Shown: positions 1 through 16,100, counted from the first letter of the stretch. The stretch is DNA of 64,000 nt from Pomphorhynchus laevis (GCA_012934845.2 WNNJ02001248.1:310001-374000), one strand, 5' to 3'. Numbers and translations: made by a program. The notes: a model not told the origin generated them from the sequence alone.

Positions 1-988
1 AAATTTTTTAGCTTTTTAAAATTTCAACTACATCAGATTCATTATTTAACTAAAACAGAAACAAGCAATTATTATTGTCATATCATTATTTGGGGTATTT
101 AATGAGTTAATTAAATTATTATTCACACTGATAAACATAATCTACAGTATATCATTAAATCTGAAGGAATTACATTCGTCTAAAGGCATTTCACCCACGC
201 GAAAACTGTTATCGTGTGGTAAAATACCTTTTAAAACTAACATATTATTAAATATTAAACAAATTTGCGGAATAAACTATCTAACTTGATGAAATCTTAT
301 TTTGCATTTTGAACAGAGATACGAAACTCAAACTTTAAGAAATTAACAAGTCGACGCATTGTGTGACGACAATTTCTAATAATTCACATACATGTAAATG
401 TGAAGTAAAAATATTAATAAACCGTCATTAATTGTTTCAAATGATGTATTCGTCTTATTATAGAGCCTAATAAAGTCATCGTGAATAATTGTAATTCCAA
501 ATTTGTTATACATTATCATCTAACAAGCATCCTTAGTGAAGGGATGTATCTGTTGAAAGCCATTACACCTGTGATGGTGTCATGTTATAGTGTTGTTTGG
601 CAAATGGTCTGATTTACGTAAAATCCCACGCCATTTTCGTACAAATCAGTAACATTTGAACAATGTTACATTAAAAATGATATACATAGTAGCATTTGGA
701 ATTATTACAACCTGCGACATACATTCTTCGATCGGTAACTAATTTAAAAAAAAATAACGCTAACAATTATCATATTATTGGTAACTGAAATCTAAATAAT
801 TTTTTGTCTTTATCAAAAATGCTTGCTGATAAAAAATAACTTTTGGTTAAGGTAAATTAAAATAATAAAATAACATCTATACCATTTTTAAGATTACTAG
901 TATTTGATCAATAAAATCGAATTTAAATGGTTCAATTTATAGTCGATAATTTTAACGTACTAAATTCAATTTAAAAATTATTAAATCT
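1..988. other. AT-rich stretch past the last CKAP5 exon
   Basis: No open frame or recognisable repeat stands out. If CKAP5 continues past TOG5, this would be intron sequence. Otherwise it holds the 3' UTR and intergenic DNA. I could not pick a convincing exon or poly(A) signal among the many AT-rich candidates. Confidence 0.3.
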
Positions 989-3900
989 TTAACTTGGGCG
1001 TACCGGTCCAATTCGTTTAAATATATCTCTATTTGGTTGGGATTTAACTTGGATGGTTGCTAATAAATTTAGCGCGGCAGTTCGTACGACGGGATCACGA
1101 TCAGAAATATATCGTGCGATATCCTTCTCGTTGTTAATCGTCAAGACAATATTAAACTTTAACAACAATTGTGTTAATTCGTCAATGCATCCTAAATAAA
1201 AATAAAAGTTAATTACACAATACAAAACAAAAACAGTAAATTATCAAACTACAAAACTTACGTTTCGTTATTGGTAAACACATTTACAATATTTAGAAAG
1301 AATTAAATGAATGAATGTCCGGATAAATTATCTAACACGTGCTGCTAACTCTTAGCATTACGACCAAATATAAACGAGCATATCATTACTCGGAAACATG
1401 AGCGAGCATATCATTATGCCAAAATATGAAAGGGCATTTAAACAAGAATACCATTACGCCGAAATATGAATTTCGTATATCATAATAAGAATTACAATAT
1501 ATTATATTCTTATGGAGTACGAAGGTATCAAACAAATGCTTGCAAAATGTTTAGCGATAATACAGTTTTAGTTTTAATAAGACGATTAGGATCAATATTT
1601 TTAGGTAGGATGATAATTTCGGAGTATATAAGTGACCTGCTTCCAGAAATAATCCCAATAATAGCCTGAGCGATTATCAAGTATGAAATGAGTAATAAAA
1701 ATACATTATATATAAATTCAAACTTGAATTACAAAAGTAGAGAAAAATCACCTGCTCGCTGTCTTGAATTTTTAGATTTGACGCCGTTTAATAGCAAATT
1801 AGACACAACCGAAGCTGGATAAACATCGCAAAGATTGTGGATTGCCGTACGAGTTGCTTTGCGAATGATTTCCTTGTTTTCTCCTATCTAAAAACGAGAA
1901 AATATATTTTGCAAATAGATCAAATTCGAAACGAAGGCAAGTAATTTGCAAATCAAACGTTTATTTGTTTTAAGAGCGAGTATTTCATAAATACCTTCGT
2001 AATCATACACGGGAATACTGCATTAACGTCAAGATCTGTGATGCTGCACTGTTTTATACTAATTTGTGATAAAACAATGGAAAAGTATTCTAGTGACCGT
2101 ATTGTCACGCTCGAATTTCTTTCGTTGAGACGGAGTGCAATCCATCGTAAAATGAAATCCAAGTTTGATAAGGTTGTTTCAAGATTACATTCAGCTTCCT
2201 AAAAGCAAATACAACAAGGTAGGTCCTTTAAAAATACCAATAAAAATATTACCAAGTCATCAAATCTATAACAATACAATACGTATGTATTATACTAACT
2301 GAAAGATGCTAGGATTCAGTAGCTAGTTTTTTGCCAAGTTGTGGTAGCTAGTTTTATATAATAAACTTATATTTACGAGCCATTCAATTTCAGTTTTACT
2401 GATTGCTAATTTATATTATATATTTAGAGAAACTAATTCTACGCAATCGATATTTTCTAATACCAACGAAAAACAAACTTCGTTTAGTTGTTTAAAATAG
2501 AAATAATAAGTTTTACCTTCATAAGAATTGAAATGGCGCAAATGTGAAGTTTAAAGTCATTGCTAAACAATTGATTAAGAATACTCGCGCAGAAGTAAGG
2601 TTCCATATCTTTGCGTAAAGCAGCGTTTCCATCAGGTATGTCGTTTTTAAAAGCCTACAATTACAGAGAAAGTAAAGTTATTTCATCAATAATGAACATT
2701 AAATTGACATTTAGGAAATCCGCTTAAAATCCGAAATTGCATATCAAAATATAAAATTTATATAAAGAAACAACATCGTTTATGAATATGATAAGAAAAT
2801 AGTTACTTTTTATAAAATACGACAGAACTCAATTAATTCGGTAATAAACGAGTATTAAAATTTACGAGGTGTATGTTTTGAAAAAAATTCAATTAGTGTA
2901 GTGATTTGCGATTTAAATGAAACATGTAGTAAAATAATGAATTCTGCTATATATACTGTTGACCAATACGATAAAGAAAGTTTGAGAGATAAAATAGAAA
3001 AAGTTTGAGAGATAATCATACATTTCTAGATTGAAGAAGCCCTTTTGGGGCAAAACGTTTGAAAAAGAGTTGCTTTCGCCGCTTTATTAATCTACAATAT
3101 GAATAACGAACTCTTGAGTTTGTTGCGGCGACAGTTTACACATCCATCAGTAGTATATGTAAAACGGTAATATTTCATTAAACCCCTTAATTCATTGTAA
3201 CAGAGACTAATTAATCAATTCTAACGATTTGAATCTAAATTAGCTATCAGTATTAAAATTTTATCAGCAAAAAATAGTTTAAATCAAACACTATAATTAT
3301 TGAAATGAGCAAACATAATTTAGTAAAATAATGTTTTCTTCCATTCTCCTTATTAATTACCCACTCAGATCAAAATTTCCCATATAAATGATATGTATTC
3401 GTGTTAAATTGAATATAAAACAAACCGTAATAATCAATAACAGTTTTACAAATTTTTATTAAATTGTCATTTAATTTAATGTTATTTTTATTTAATACAT
3501 ATCCGTACATATCTAATATATGTCATATTAGATCAGATAGCTGTGTCTACGTATTTTATACGATATATAAATTAAAAATAAGAATAATAATTAATATATT
3601 GATATTTAATGTATTAATGTAAAAAATCAATACCTGATAATAATTGGACTAAAGAGAAATATATAAATAAAAATAAATTTTAAAATATTTTATAAGAATA
3701 ATTAACATTTTCAAGTTTGATTTCCATCTTTATAAATTTCAAGGAAGGTAGCTATTTTTATTCACTTTTTACATAATTTTATAGATATCAACAAAATGTC
3801 ATCCTTTATAAATCTAATCCTATGTGTATACGCTATTGCTGTTGTTTTGTGTATGCGCTTTCCATCGTTCTTTAATTAATTTTGAAATAACGCGGCACAG

Positions 3901-4125
3901 CAATTAAAATTAAATTGTAAATTATAAAAATTAAATTGTAAATTATAAAAACTAAATTGTAAAACATCAAATTAGTTAACTAATTGACAGATAGAATAAA
4001 CAACTACGATCTACCTTATTACCAAGTAGCTTAAATCCAGCAAGTCTTGACGCTTTATCAGAATGGATCATTATAGCATCTTCGGGAAATGGAACAACCG
4101 TATCCCCACACTTTGGATCACATGC
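989..4125 (-). other. CKAP5: CKAP5 exons 21-25: TOG5
   Basis: Residues 1136-1398. Exon 22 starts AFKNDIPDGN and ends HICAISILMK; exon 23 has FILRWIALRLNERNSSV; exon 24 has RKATRTAIHNLCDVYPAS and KSKNSRQRA; exon 25 has RYISDRDPVVRTAALNLL. All match TOG5 of XMAP215. The frame then reads FKRIGPVRPS and stops at 989. In relatives FKLIG is followed by hundreds more residues, so the last few codons may be read-through of a donor (GTACGC after the proline codon). Confidence 0.88.
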
Positions 4126-7100
4126 CTGTATAAAAGGAAACAATATAGTTTAGAAACAATGAACTGCAGAAACAAAAGCTAAAGATGATATTACCTTTAA
4201 CGCACTTGGTTTTTTTGTCGCATTTCTAGTCTAAAATAATTAGTTACTTGGATAATAAAAACAAATATACTAATTTAAACAATGTAAGAACCTGGGCTTC
4301 TCCTAAAGAACTGATAACATCTGCTGATGTTGCCACAGAAACAGCAGAAGTTAGGCGTGATTCATCAGTATTAGTTTCAAGCATCGATACGCCTAGTGTT
4401 GCTTTATGAGTGATATCATTTGTGATTTCTTTGCTAGCCTTCTCTAGAAGTGGCAGTATTACTTGTCGATCTCCAGTCTTTTTAGAAACGGAGAAAATAT
4501 AAACAAACAATTGTGATCGCATACATTAAGAAAATGCCATTTTTCAAAATGTGAAGTAAATGAAATAAAATAGTTTAGATTGAATTGAATTAAATTGCAT
4601 TATATTTAATTAGTTATAAATAGCTAATTAAAAAAAACAATTGTTTTATCAAAACACAATGTTATTACATAATTAATATAAATGTGTAATAAAATTAGCT
4701 TTCACACAATGACGTAATCGGTGACATCAACAGCATAAAAACTAAGCTACATATTCGATATTGCTTGGATACAACAGGGAAAAAGATTAAAACCTCTAGA
4801 TTGAATAATCATAGTTATTAATAGAGCATGAATGTTCAACCGTGATTAATAACGATTAATTTCAAGAATAATCATTTGCATAGATTATATACCCAGACAT
4901 CGTCAAACGAGAAAAACAAGCCCGATTATAAAGGTTAATAAGGTCCTTTGATCAAACGACTGGCAATAATATTTCTTTTAGTCAGAACAATTATTGCTTT
5001 AAGACATATTAGACTTAATTACATATTAAGATCAGTTAGTTAATAATAACGTTTTGATCTAAACCAAAGTTTGATGCGACTTTGTAATTTCAATACAAGT
5101 CAATAAGTTGTAAAATAGTAAAATGCTTCGACAGAATAATCTTATCTACAATGTTGATTACAATACATTTATAAATTTATATGCTTTCAAACAAAGCAGA
5201 TCAGATAAATATTTTAATTAAGGTTATGCTGCATGTTAGTAAATTACTAAGCAATAATATTACACATTAAATAAAGCGAAAATAAAAAAATAATACCTTG
5301 ACATTGTTGGCTATCGTGACCATTGAAGAATACCCTAAGATTTGAATAAATGGAACTAAACAGCAGGTAGCTTTGGTCCGAACATCTGGATTCCGATCTT
5401 CAATGCAGCTGAATACTGCAGGAACAACAGCCTTCAAATCGATAACGTTAATTTTTTTCATATGCTTATTGCAAGCATTCATGAGCCAATCACAAAGATC
5501 TGACTTTAGCAACGGATTTTTACTATTTAAAGCGTTAATAAAAATATCTCCTTCAATCAGTGGAGACAGACCGACCGCATCAGACATTGTGTTTAAAACA
5601 ATGATAGCACCTTGTCGAATTGTTACCTTATGGTCAATCAGCAAATGATATATACTCGGTAATAGCAAAGAAATGTATGGCTTAATATGGGAGCCAAGAC
5701 CGGTGACCAAATGTTGAAGAAATGTCAAAGCAGAAGTAGCTACAAGCTTATTAGAATCTGAAAGACGTTGCTTTATAATATTCATGATGTCCCCAAGACT
5801 AGGACTTATATGTTTATGTCGCTTAACAATTTCAGTGAGTTCTTCGATTCCTTCAATGCGAATTTTCCAACTTTTATCGCTTAGCTTCTCCAGCGTGCTT
5901 GACGAAACCAACGAGGGTAGATTAATTCGATCAACCGACACGATATTAGTAGACGGCTGCAGATCATCGTTATCATTCGAATAATCATTGACAACATCTT
6001 CGACCGATTCAACATTATCTTCATCTGTATCTTTTGTTTTAGTTTGTTTAAGGCCGCGAGATGGCGCCGGAGCAGTCTTTCCTACGTTCTTAAATGATAA
6101 AATATATACTCATAATATTACAAACAAGAACATTTTAGTGGTTACCTTGTCGCAGTCAGTAATTAATTGTTGATAGTACTTTTCATCGGCAAATGCTTTG
6201 AGGACACCGGCTCCAAAATAAAGATGCCTAAAGGTAAAAATGAAAAGATGTTTGACCACAACCATCAATCGTATGTGAAAAATCATTATTAAATGGCAAA
6301 ATATATACAAAAATTTGAAAATACACGATTTAATTTCCGTGCAATCAAATATTGCGAAAATAATTAAGCATTATTAATAAGTAGACAATGAAAACAGATA
6401 GATAACTAATTGGTACACAATTATGAATTGCAAGACAACTCATGTTTAAACGATTTATATGGTTTGTAGCACAATAATACAAAATAGCACAAAATATATT
6501 GCCAGGTGAAAATATTTATTTTAGGATTTTAAAAACAATGTGAAATGACATTACGCCAGATTAATGTATTATTTTCGAAAAGGTGACAAAAGAATACTTT
6601 ATTTGAAATAAATTGCGGGGTGTAAAAATTATGTTTAACACTGACCGACTATGGGTGAGTCTGTTAAAATCATAATTAACGTTTTATATTTCATTTTAAA
6701 ACATTTGCAACGTCTTATAATTCATTTCTGCATATTGTAAAAAAAAGAATGTATCTAAATAATTAACATTTTTAGTTTTTCAGAGAAACATATATAAATA
6801 AATACAAATATAAATATACATATTAATTTTATAAATATAAAATATTCAATATTTAACAATATTAATATGTAATTAATATTAATAATATTAAATATTAATA
6901 TTTATTTAATATATAATAGATATTAATATTAAAATATTTAATACATAAAATATTTCATAAATTTTATAAATATAAATTTATATAAATATAATACATTCAG
7001 AGTTTATAGCAGTTTTTATTATCATTTCGACGAAACAAATGGCAGTGCAAGACTGCTATTATGTCATTAAACAGTTGATGCTCAAAAAAGCAGAAACCCC

Positions 7101-10100
7101 AAAATAACCCGAGCAGAAATAATAAAATCATGCGTACATACATGCACACAGAACTTGAACGTGAAATAAGTAAGCAAAACTGAGAAAAAAAACATTGCTA
7201 TCGTAAAAAATATAAAAGGCTATTTCAATAATCAGGAAATTGAAACTTCAATTTTGTAAAGAATCGATATGGTAAATAATATGTAGAATGCAAATGCGGA
7301 AATCAATTAAAAACAACTATAGCTCATTCTCAATAATGAATATATTCTTTCGAACATATAAAATGAAAATTGATGTTTATTTCAATACTTGAAATATATT
7401 CGTAGGCGCATACATAAGCTTATAAAACGTGATTTTTTAATACTTACAATGTTGTAAGTGCAAAAAGGGCAGCCGATCTAACAGATGCATTAGCGTTACC
7501 AGCTGCTGTTTTCAGTATCGATACTAAATTGTTTGAATTAAGATTTCTAAAAATTGATAGATGTATTTCAAAAATTAAAAATCAATAAACACTGACTTTG
7601 ATCCAAAATCATTAAGCGCAGCACTAAACCATTCTAATCCTATGACAGTTACTTTCACACTTTTACATTTTACACTGGCTTCCAAAATCTAAATAAATAA
7701 AAAATAACAATAAAAATAAAATAACAGAAATTTTTAGAGTATTTCAGTATATATATTAGAGGTTTGATTCAACCAGGATTATGTGTACATATATAAGAGT
7801 ATATATGTAATATAGACGGCATGTTTAAAAGTTTGAAAAAAAAAACATTTGACTCAAATTTTATCAAAAAAATATCAATTTCTTAAATTAGGAAGATACA
7901 ATTGTTCTGAGTAAATAATTATTACTAGATAGACCATAATTACTTAAGAAGGAAACACAAATATCTTGAAAAATCAAAATGGCAGTAAACTGATTAGAAA
8001 CTTTGAAAATATGCAGTGTATGGTTAAACGCTTATATTTTCAATTGATAGAAAATCGCAGCCTTAAATCAGAACTTAACATATAAGCCAGAAGATTTCAG
8101 ATAAAAATTCAGAAAATTAAGCATTGCACATTTCTTAGACGAAATGAAAATCATAAACTATTCTTATATAATGGAAATAACAATTACTACGTTTTGGAAA
8201 GCAAACGCGAAACAAACTTTTCATTTGCATATTGAGAAAGTGTGTTATCTCACAAAGAAAAACGATACCATAGCAATTTGAAGAATGACAGTTAAATATT
8301 AAAAAACCGTTCAAGCATTTGATTATATACAAGCTTTAAAAAAGCAACAATGATGGGAAAAAAGAAAACAAAATCGCAAAAGAAAACATTTTCTTTTGTG
8401 ATTTGTCCATAAAATCAAAATGTTATTTTACATAATATATCAAACGTTTTTTTGCTAATTACATGCCAAAAACATTTTAATGGCTACTTTAAAACATATT
8501 TTATATCATTATAGCTTACGATATCTATAGAGTAGATGGACAAAAACTTTACAAAAGGAATAATGATCTTAGCTTAATGGAAAATGTGAAGTAGATGTTA
8601 ATAGTTGCCTAAGAACAATTATTTAATAAAGGGACATAAATTCATAAGTAAGAAACATTACAATTCATCAATTAAAAAATTCGAAATGAATAATCTTAAG
8701 CAACTATTGTATACAAGATGCAAAGAATTATATTTATAAAAATGTGCACTGAATACTAGAAGTCTCGTTCACAAGGTTGATATGGACACCTTAAAATTTA
8801 GACTTGCGATTACTGATGCAGATTAATAAGTCTTATAATTAAAAAAATCTAAAATCATCATCTAACCTTTTCAACTGAATCAGGAAATCCAACCCATTCA
8901 CATAGATTAAACAGTGTTGCTTTAATGGAAGGTCCGTTTTTAATATCGCTGAGCTTATCAACCAAATCAGTGACAACCATTTTCATACATAACAGAGATG
9001 GTGGTTTATTAGCTGCAAGAAAGTCTATCACATCAATTCGAGCTTTTAAGGTCTAAATGGAAAATATAAAGCAAAATTCGAATGATTATCAAATAACTGT
9101 ATATGAACTCGTTATATCATATAAATTATGATCTAACTTAAATTATCATAAATGCAAACTATATCCTTAATTGATTAATTGCTAAGATATTGTCGATCTA
9201 CAAACAGACATGATTATTGTCAATTTTCTGATTGGCTGTAATATAAACAAATAAAATATTAAATAAGCGAATCCAAAGTAAGAATACAACAAAAGTATTA
9301 CGTTCAATAGACAGGTAAACATTCATAATATGAGACACGGATAAATAATGTGCGTAGTGCATATTTATAATTCCAGTGCAATACCTTATATTTTAAAAAG
9401 CAAATTTGAATCACATTTTAAAGAGGAGCTAATAAAGGTATATGTTAAGCTAAACCTATCTTCTATCTAAAGTCAATCAACAAAGTAAAACATCAGATAA
9501 ATGAAAAGCCGTTTTAAAGCTTGAAACAGTCTGACACTAAAACCTTTTTATGTATGACTAGACAATGAGAGTATCATTACCTGCAATCAGGCATTATTAA
9601 AGTTTATCAACTTCCTAATAATAATGTAAGAATCTTATACACATTAGATAAAATCCATTGTCATAAAGTTGTCTAAAATATAGCAGATGTGAATATTAAT
9701 AACTATTTTAGATAAGAATGTGTGAACATATCTCGTTTTAAATATTGCCAAATTTACACCGTGATAAACAGAAGCATTTAAACGTATTAAAAGTATACGC
9801 AAAACGTATATTTTTATAAAACCGATCATATTAAAGTGTGCTGATATCAACACACTTTCATAGACCAAATGATCAATTATTAGACTTACCTGATAGTTAG
9901 CGTCTTTTAGACCTGGTTTCCTGAGAAGCACCAACAATATTGCTTGACTACTTATATTATGTATATCAGTGGATTGTAAAATCTATAGATAAAAGCAAAC
10001 ATTTAAATACATTTTTGGAGCATGCAAAAAGTTTATAAAAAGGAAATTAATAAGTATTTAAAAAGAAACAAAATTTATTTTGTTTCTGGAATAAGAAATT

Positions 10101-13100
10101 GTTTTAATTGATACGAACATTATATAATAAAACAAAATTAATAAAAATTTTAAAGCAGATCATTCAACTATTCGAAATTGAAATTTATCTCTTCTCGGTT
10201 CTATTTGTTTACATTGTCGATACTGGCAAAAAACTATGCATATTTATGATTTGCAAATTTAAAAAGGCAATCAATAAAAATGGGGGAAAATGTTTGTTTG
10301 GAAAATAAAAAAGATTACTAAATGTGAATATACTTTCGTAATCAGTGCACACTGTGTTGTGTAAACGAAAGCAAAAACAAAAACGAACTTAACACATTGC
10401 GTTTTAATATAAGTCAAAATATTCACATGAATATACCTGCAAAAATTTGGAAATGGCAGCGAGACGTTCTTTCCAATTCGAATCTAACATCATTTTTAGT
10501 GTATCTTCGTCAATAATTGGCTGTAACATTTCCTCGGCAGTCTCTAACTATAAACGAACAACAAGTTAATGAAATCATAAAAGGCGGTGGTGAAATTACC
10601 GAAATTTCAGATTCAGTTGATGCCGGAGACGAAGTAGACGGTGCAGCGCTCTGTTGTTGTTTTTTTGCATTATTACCGGCAGCTTTATTTGACTGAAAAC
10701 TCATAGTAACGACACAACGTTCAAATTAATCAAAAATGTGTATACCTTGCTGACTGCATTTCGAGAGGATGCAGTTTTCTTCAATTGTGGATTTGACTTG
10801 GTAAGTTTATCTGATCGATTAGCTATTGTTTCTTTATTAGGCACGGCTGCGGTATTAGCATTTACATTGGTGTTTGCTGCGTCTTTGGTTATTAAAACGT
10901 CAGTTTGAATAACAAATTGATTTATCTTTAAATTAGTAATAAACAAAAACAAGTAAAAATAACATCAAGAAAGACCAAACAACAAAGCAAACCTTATCAG
11001 CCTTGACTGAGTCGAGTTCCGAGAGTAGAGGTTTAACGAGTTGTGAGTTTTTCTTTAGCAGCACTGCAATAGCATTGAAAGTGGGATCGCGGACATAAAC
11101 CTCAGCTGCGGCACAATTCTAAAGTACCAATAAACAACCATATGTAAACAACCATTGATCTTGAAGGCAAAATGATTAAAAAATCAAAGAATGAATTATA
11201 ACTAGATGTAGAGGCACATAATTTTGTTTTTGAAAACCAAATTTGCGAAAAACGATTAAAATATGAAGTATTCTACTTTTATAGCAAGATCATTTAAACA
11301 CGTTTACATTATAAAACGTGATCACGACTGAATTGCTAAATTAATTTCTGTTTAATCAATATGTGAAATTCATGTAAAAGAATAACAAGAAAACAATAAT
11401 CATAACAAAAACGCATATTTATTGATGTCATCGGCAATGTTAATAAAAACAACATCCTGTATGAATAGTGATTACTTGTATAGATATGATAACTCAAAAG
11501 ATATGGATTACAATCAAAGCTTAAGACGAGTGTAAATATTATGTTAGACAAAAACTTAATTTTATTGCATAAGCACAAGCCCAAAGTTTACATCAATGCG
11601 GTGATAATAATCTGCCATATTACAATATAATGTATATTTTATATTCTGATGTTTCCAAAATTGTGTTGAGAGCATTGCTATTGAATAGAGGTAAATAGAT
11701 TAAAGTATTTAGCAATATTTTTAAATCATTTAAAGTCACAAACACATACAAAAATAACATCAATAAAAACTAATATTAACTTATATCGCAGAGAGTGCAT
11801 ATTCTACTTTACAGGAAACATTTGTTTTCATGAACATTCATGCATTCCAAATAATATTAAAAATACACTAAATAACACAATTGGGTATAAGAGAAGGATA
11901 TGATATAACAATATTGTAATGTTTAAAATTCATTTAAATAATATAATTTACACAAATATTAAACTTGGGTACTTGAAATTTCAAACTAAATAAATAAGAC
12001 AATTAAAATAAAATATAGACAAATATCAAATTAGAATATTAAATTACTCTAGACAATTTCCTTACATTAGATGAAATGCATCATTGGCATGCATTTAGCT
12101 TTGTTGCTAGGTTAAGTCGATAACTACGAGACAAAACTTAATAACATATAAGTTTCGCTTGATGACTCCAATCTTTATTCTTAAATATGATAAACTAACT
12201 ATCAATTTACTTAGAAAATACTAAACCTGTTCATAAAATACATGAGTTATAAATATTGTTTCAAGATTTCTAAAAATTGCATTTTTGGTTTATACTACAA
12301 AATATATTTATACTTAATTGTAATATAGTGAGACATACTCTATAACTTTATAATATAATATAAAGAGAGCGTGTTCAAAGCCGCAACGATAAAAGCAATA
12401 ATTTTGTAAAGGTTATAATAGCTATATAATAACAATCGAACCTTAAACGAACTTTTAAAAATTGCTACATTAATGTTACTCTAAACGGCTACATAATAGC
12501 TAATAAATGATCTTTAAACGGCTATACTTAGATGACTTTACACTGTAATTAAAGAGACCATTAAAAGATCAACGATACAAGATTAAATTAACTGTTATCT
12601 CATAGTTAAAGTAACAATATAATCCTATGACAGTTTTAGATTACTTATGTATGCTTTAGAAATGGCGAAAGCGTTTTTGAAAATGTCAGAATATTAAATA
12701 CTTTAATCCAATTTTATCTTTCTATTGACGGAAAATCTGAATTATAGATTACACGATTATTTGACGTTATTTGATCTTATATAGTAGATCAATGATTCAT
12801 TAAGAATCTATTTGATTTTTATATACTGCTTTGTTTATATAGCAAGGTGTTTAATGATTGAATTTACGGAATTGTGATAACAAATGTTTACGAGCAATGA
12901 GAATGATTATTTCATTTATTTTTTAATCAAAAGAAATACAGAAAACAAAGATTTGGATATTATTTAACTTTTAAAATTATCATAGAAAACATTGTAATAA
13001 GTCAGCACAGTAAATGCAAATAAATATCAATAGATAGTTAAAAATTTGTATCTTATACCGTATTAAGATATTCATATGACATAACGATTAAAGAATATGG

Positions 13101-16100
13101 TACGATATTCTTAAATATTCAGTTAACTTTTACTCGTAGTGATATTGACTTTAACAATTCATTACTTTTAATAAGATTATGATAACGAACGGAGAAAACT
13201 ATCTTTTTCAATATCACAAAATGTATGAAATTTTCAATTTAGCAACAAATATATTTAGTTAATGAAAAAATAATAATTAAATATTTCATTATACATTTGA
13301 AATAATTACACATTTCAAAAATAAAATTAAAATCTAAATACAAGTCACACATAAAGCATAAAATATTCTTGAATCATTAAAGAAACGCTCGCTGTTAGTA
13401 AAACAAATCAAATTTTCAAAAATGAAAATATATCGTTGAAAGAAACTTTTTTTCTAAACTAACGATATAATAACAAGAGTTGAATGAAAATACACAATTA
13501 ATATGTACAATCAAATGATATAACTAGTAAGCCTTGATTTTAAAATATAATAATCAAACTATATGTTTGGACATTTTCTAAGAGCGTGATAAACGCGATA
13601 TTTTTTTAAAATATTGATACATATTCTTAAATTAATAATAAACAGTGTATGCTAACAAACTGTGTTCGCAAAAGATATTCGAGTGTTAGCTAAAATAAAT
13701 CGTATTGTTTAAGAAACATTAATATATTTTTAGAGATCCTACGATAGAACTTTAATTCAGAAAAAAATGATGTAATTATCAGAAACATTTTTAAAATATA
13801 CTACTTAGTTCTTATTGTGGATTAAACTTGTTTGTGGATAAAATTAAGCTTAAATTCGATAATATATAGCGGGTTAAACTGAAAAGACATATCTCAAAAA
13901 GTCAATACGGAAAACAATATACCTTTAGTAATGTAGGAAAGTACAGCTTCAAGAACTTCTTCGTCACCTTAGCGGACGACATTAGAGAAAATGAACGAAT
14001 CAGAAATTCGGTACTATTCTGCCGAATTTGCGGTACTTTATGAATTAGCAATGGAACAACAACATTTGCGATGTTCTCTATATCCCGATCACAATCATAA
14101 AGTGCATTAGAAGCTTCCTTCAGAGACTCTACAGCTGCAGCGTTCTTTTCTTTTGATCGTATCAGACATGCTTCTATGTAAAAAGGTATTTGGGATCGAT
14201 CAAATCTCTTCTTTAACCCAGAAGCTAGTGAAGATAAGCATTTTGCAGCAATTACAACAAGAAGAACGTTGGTATCTGAAGAAATCACCTACAATAAATA
14301 CAAAATCAAGGTAGGGAATAATATTAAACGAGATGTTTGTTTCTTTTAGCTTGAAAAAAAAACTGAAAAATAGGATTAAACGAACATATTATTCTATTAT
14401 TTCTAAAAGTATCCGTGTACATAAATTTTATAATTACAATTAAATTTTGTTCTATCAAAATTAATAGGTAGTGATTAGCTAAATTTTGTATACAAAACTA
14501 TATTTTCCTGGTTTCGTAAAAATTGATAACGAAATACTCATATTTTGTAAAATCTTACTAGCTAAATATAACGGTAATAATTGAAAATTATGTAAATGCA
14601 AACAAAAAATGTTTTAAACAATAAATTCCAATTTAAAATATACAAGCCCATTCAAATTTGAATTTATTTAAAAATAAGATGGAATATAAGAAACGATAGA
14701 AAAAATTTGTAAATTTTTGAAACGATTAAATTTTGCGTTTCCAGAGGAAAGCTTACACAAATTTCTGAAACGTCAAAGCAGTGTAAAGTTCAGGGATCCG
14801 AACCCATAAATACATTTTGAGTAGCAAAATGTATTTGACCTCAGTAGGTAAAAAAAATGAATTTTAATAGAAAAACAATATATATACATGGTTAATATTA
14901 TTATAAGTATATATAAAACTAATACTTTAACCAGAAGAAAATACATTGTGGCATGTTATTGCTACATAAACAACAGTATCGATTTAAAATTAAGACAGGG
15001 GAAATGGTAGCAATCATTTTAAATTATACCGCTAGTAAAAGATGCATCAAAAGCACAAGCGGAAACTAAAGCATCAATTCACTCTTATATGAGTGAATAA
15101 TATAGAACATACGTTAATTAAGTGTACAAAACACTTCTTTCTACAGTTATATATACAAAACACTGTTATATATAGATTATATAATATAGGATATATAGAT
15201 TTTATATTATAAGTTATATAGATTTTATATAGACGTTATAAAATTATCTTAGTTATTATAAATTCTTACAATGAAAAAAGGCTTCGGCCGAAACGTCAAT
15301 AAATCTGTATTGCTAATTGTTGAGTCAATCTAATTACTTTTAAAGTTATATATATAATTTGTTTGAGAAAAATAGCAGGAGAGAACAATCTTTATTTGAA
15401 CGTTTCAACCAAAAGGGTCTTCTTCAGTCGTTTATTTTATATATTCTTTGAAATGTATGATGGATGCTTTGCTTTATTATTTATTGAATATTTGATAAGC
15501 CACACAATGTTAATATCTAATTGAAATCCAGCTATTTAATCTGTCCTTCATAAATTCCAATTCCATACACCTTTACTACTAACGGCACTATTTCGCAGCC
15601 GTTTTCGTTTCGCCTGCTTCTGTCACATTTTATATTCCGCCTCCTTTTCGCCATACTAATCAGCACAAATTGTCATCCTCGAGTACTAACCAGTATTGTA
15701 TAATAGGTCGCTGTCTGATAGAAATGCCAGTCGACAACAATCACAAAGAAAAATAGAAATAACTATACATTCAGCTAGTTTTAAATTAGCACATTAACTT
15801 CATTATATATATGATTATAAAAGACTAAAATGTAATTAAATGCATTATACTGTACTGACCTTCTTAAGTGCACTTAGTAATTCATTGTAGTTACCGTCAG
15901 TGAAAAGCGGTTTAGCAGAAAGATTCTGTAACATCTCAAGAACTGCACGTCGTTCTTGCCATTTCTTTTCGACCTTTCAATTGCACACTTTACAAATAGA
16001 AAAGCTAAAGACTAATCAAAATTTACGATCTTTTCATAAAAGTCCGTCGGTAATTTTGAAAGTATATCAAAAGGTTCAACCAAGTCTTCAAGCACATCTA

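Noticed and set aside
1466-1669. A 67-codon plus-strand frame in a CKAP5 intron as a gene
   Set aside because: No homology motifs, lies in the intron between exons 24 and 25, and is of a length expected by chance.
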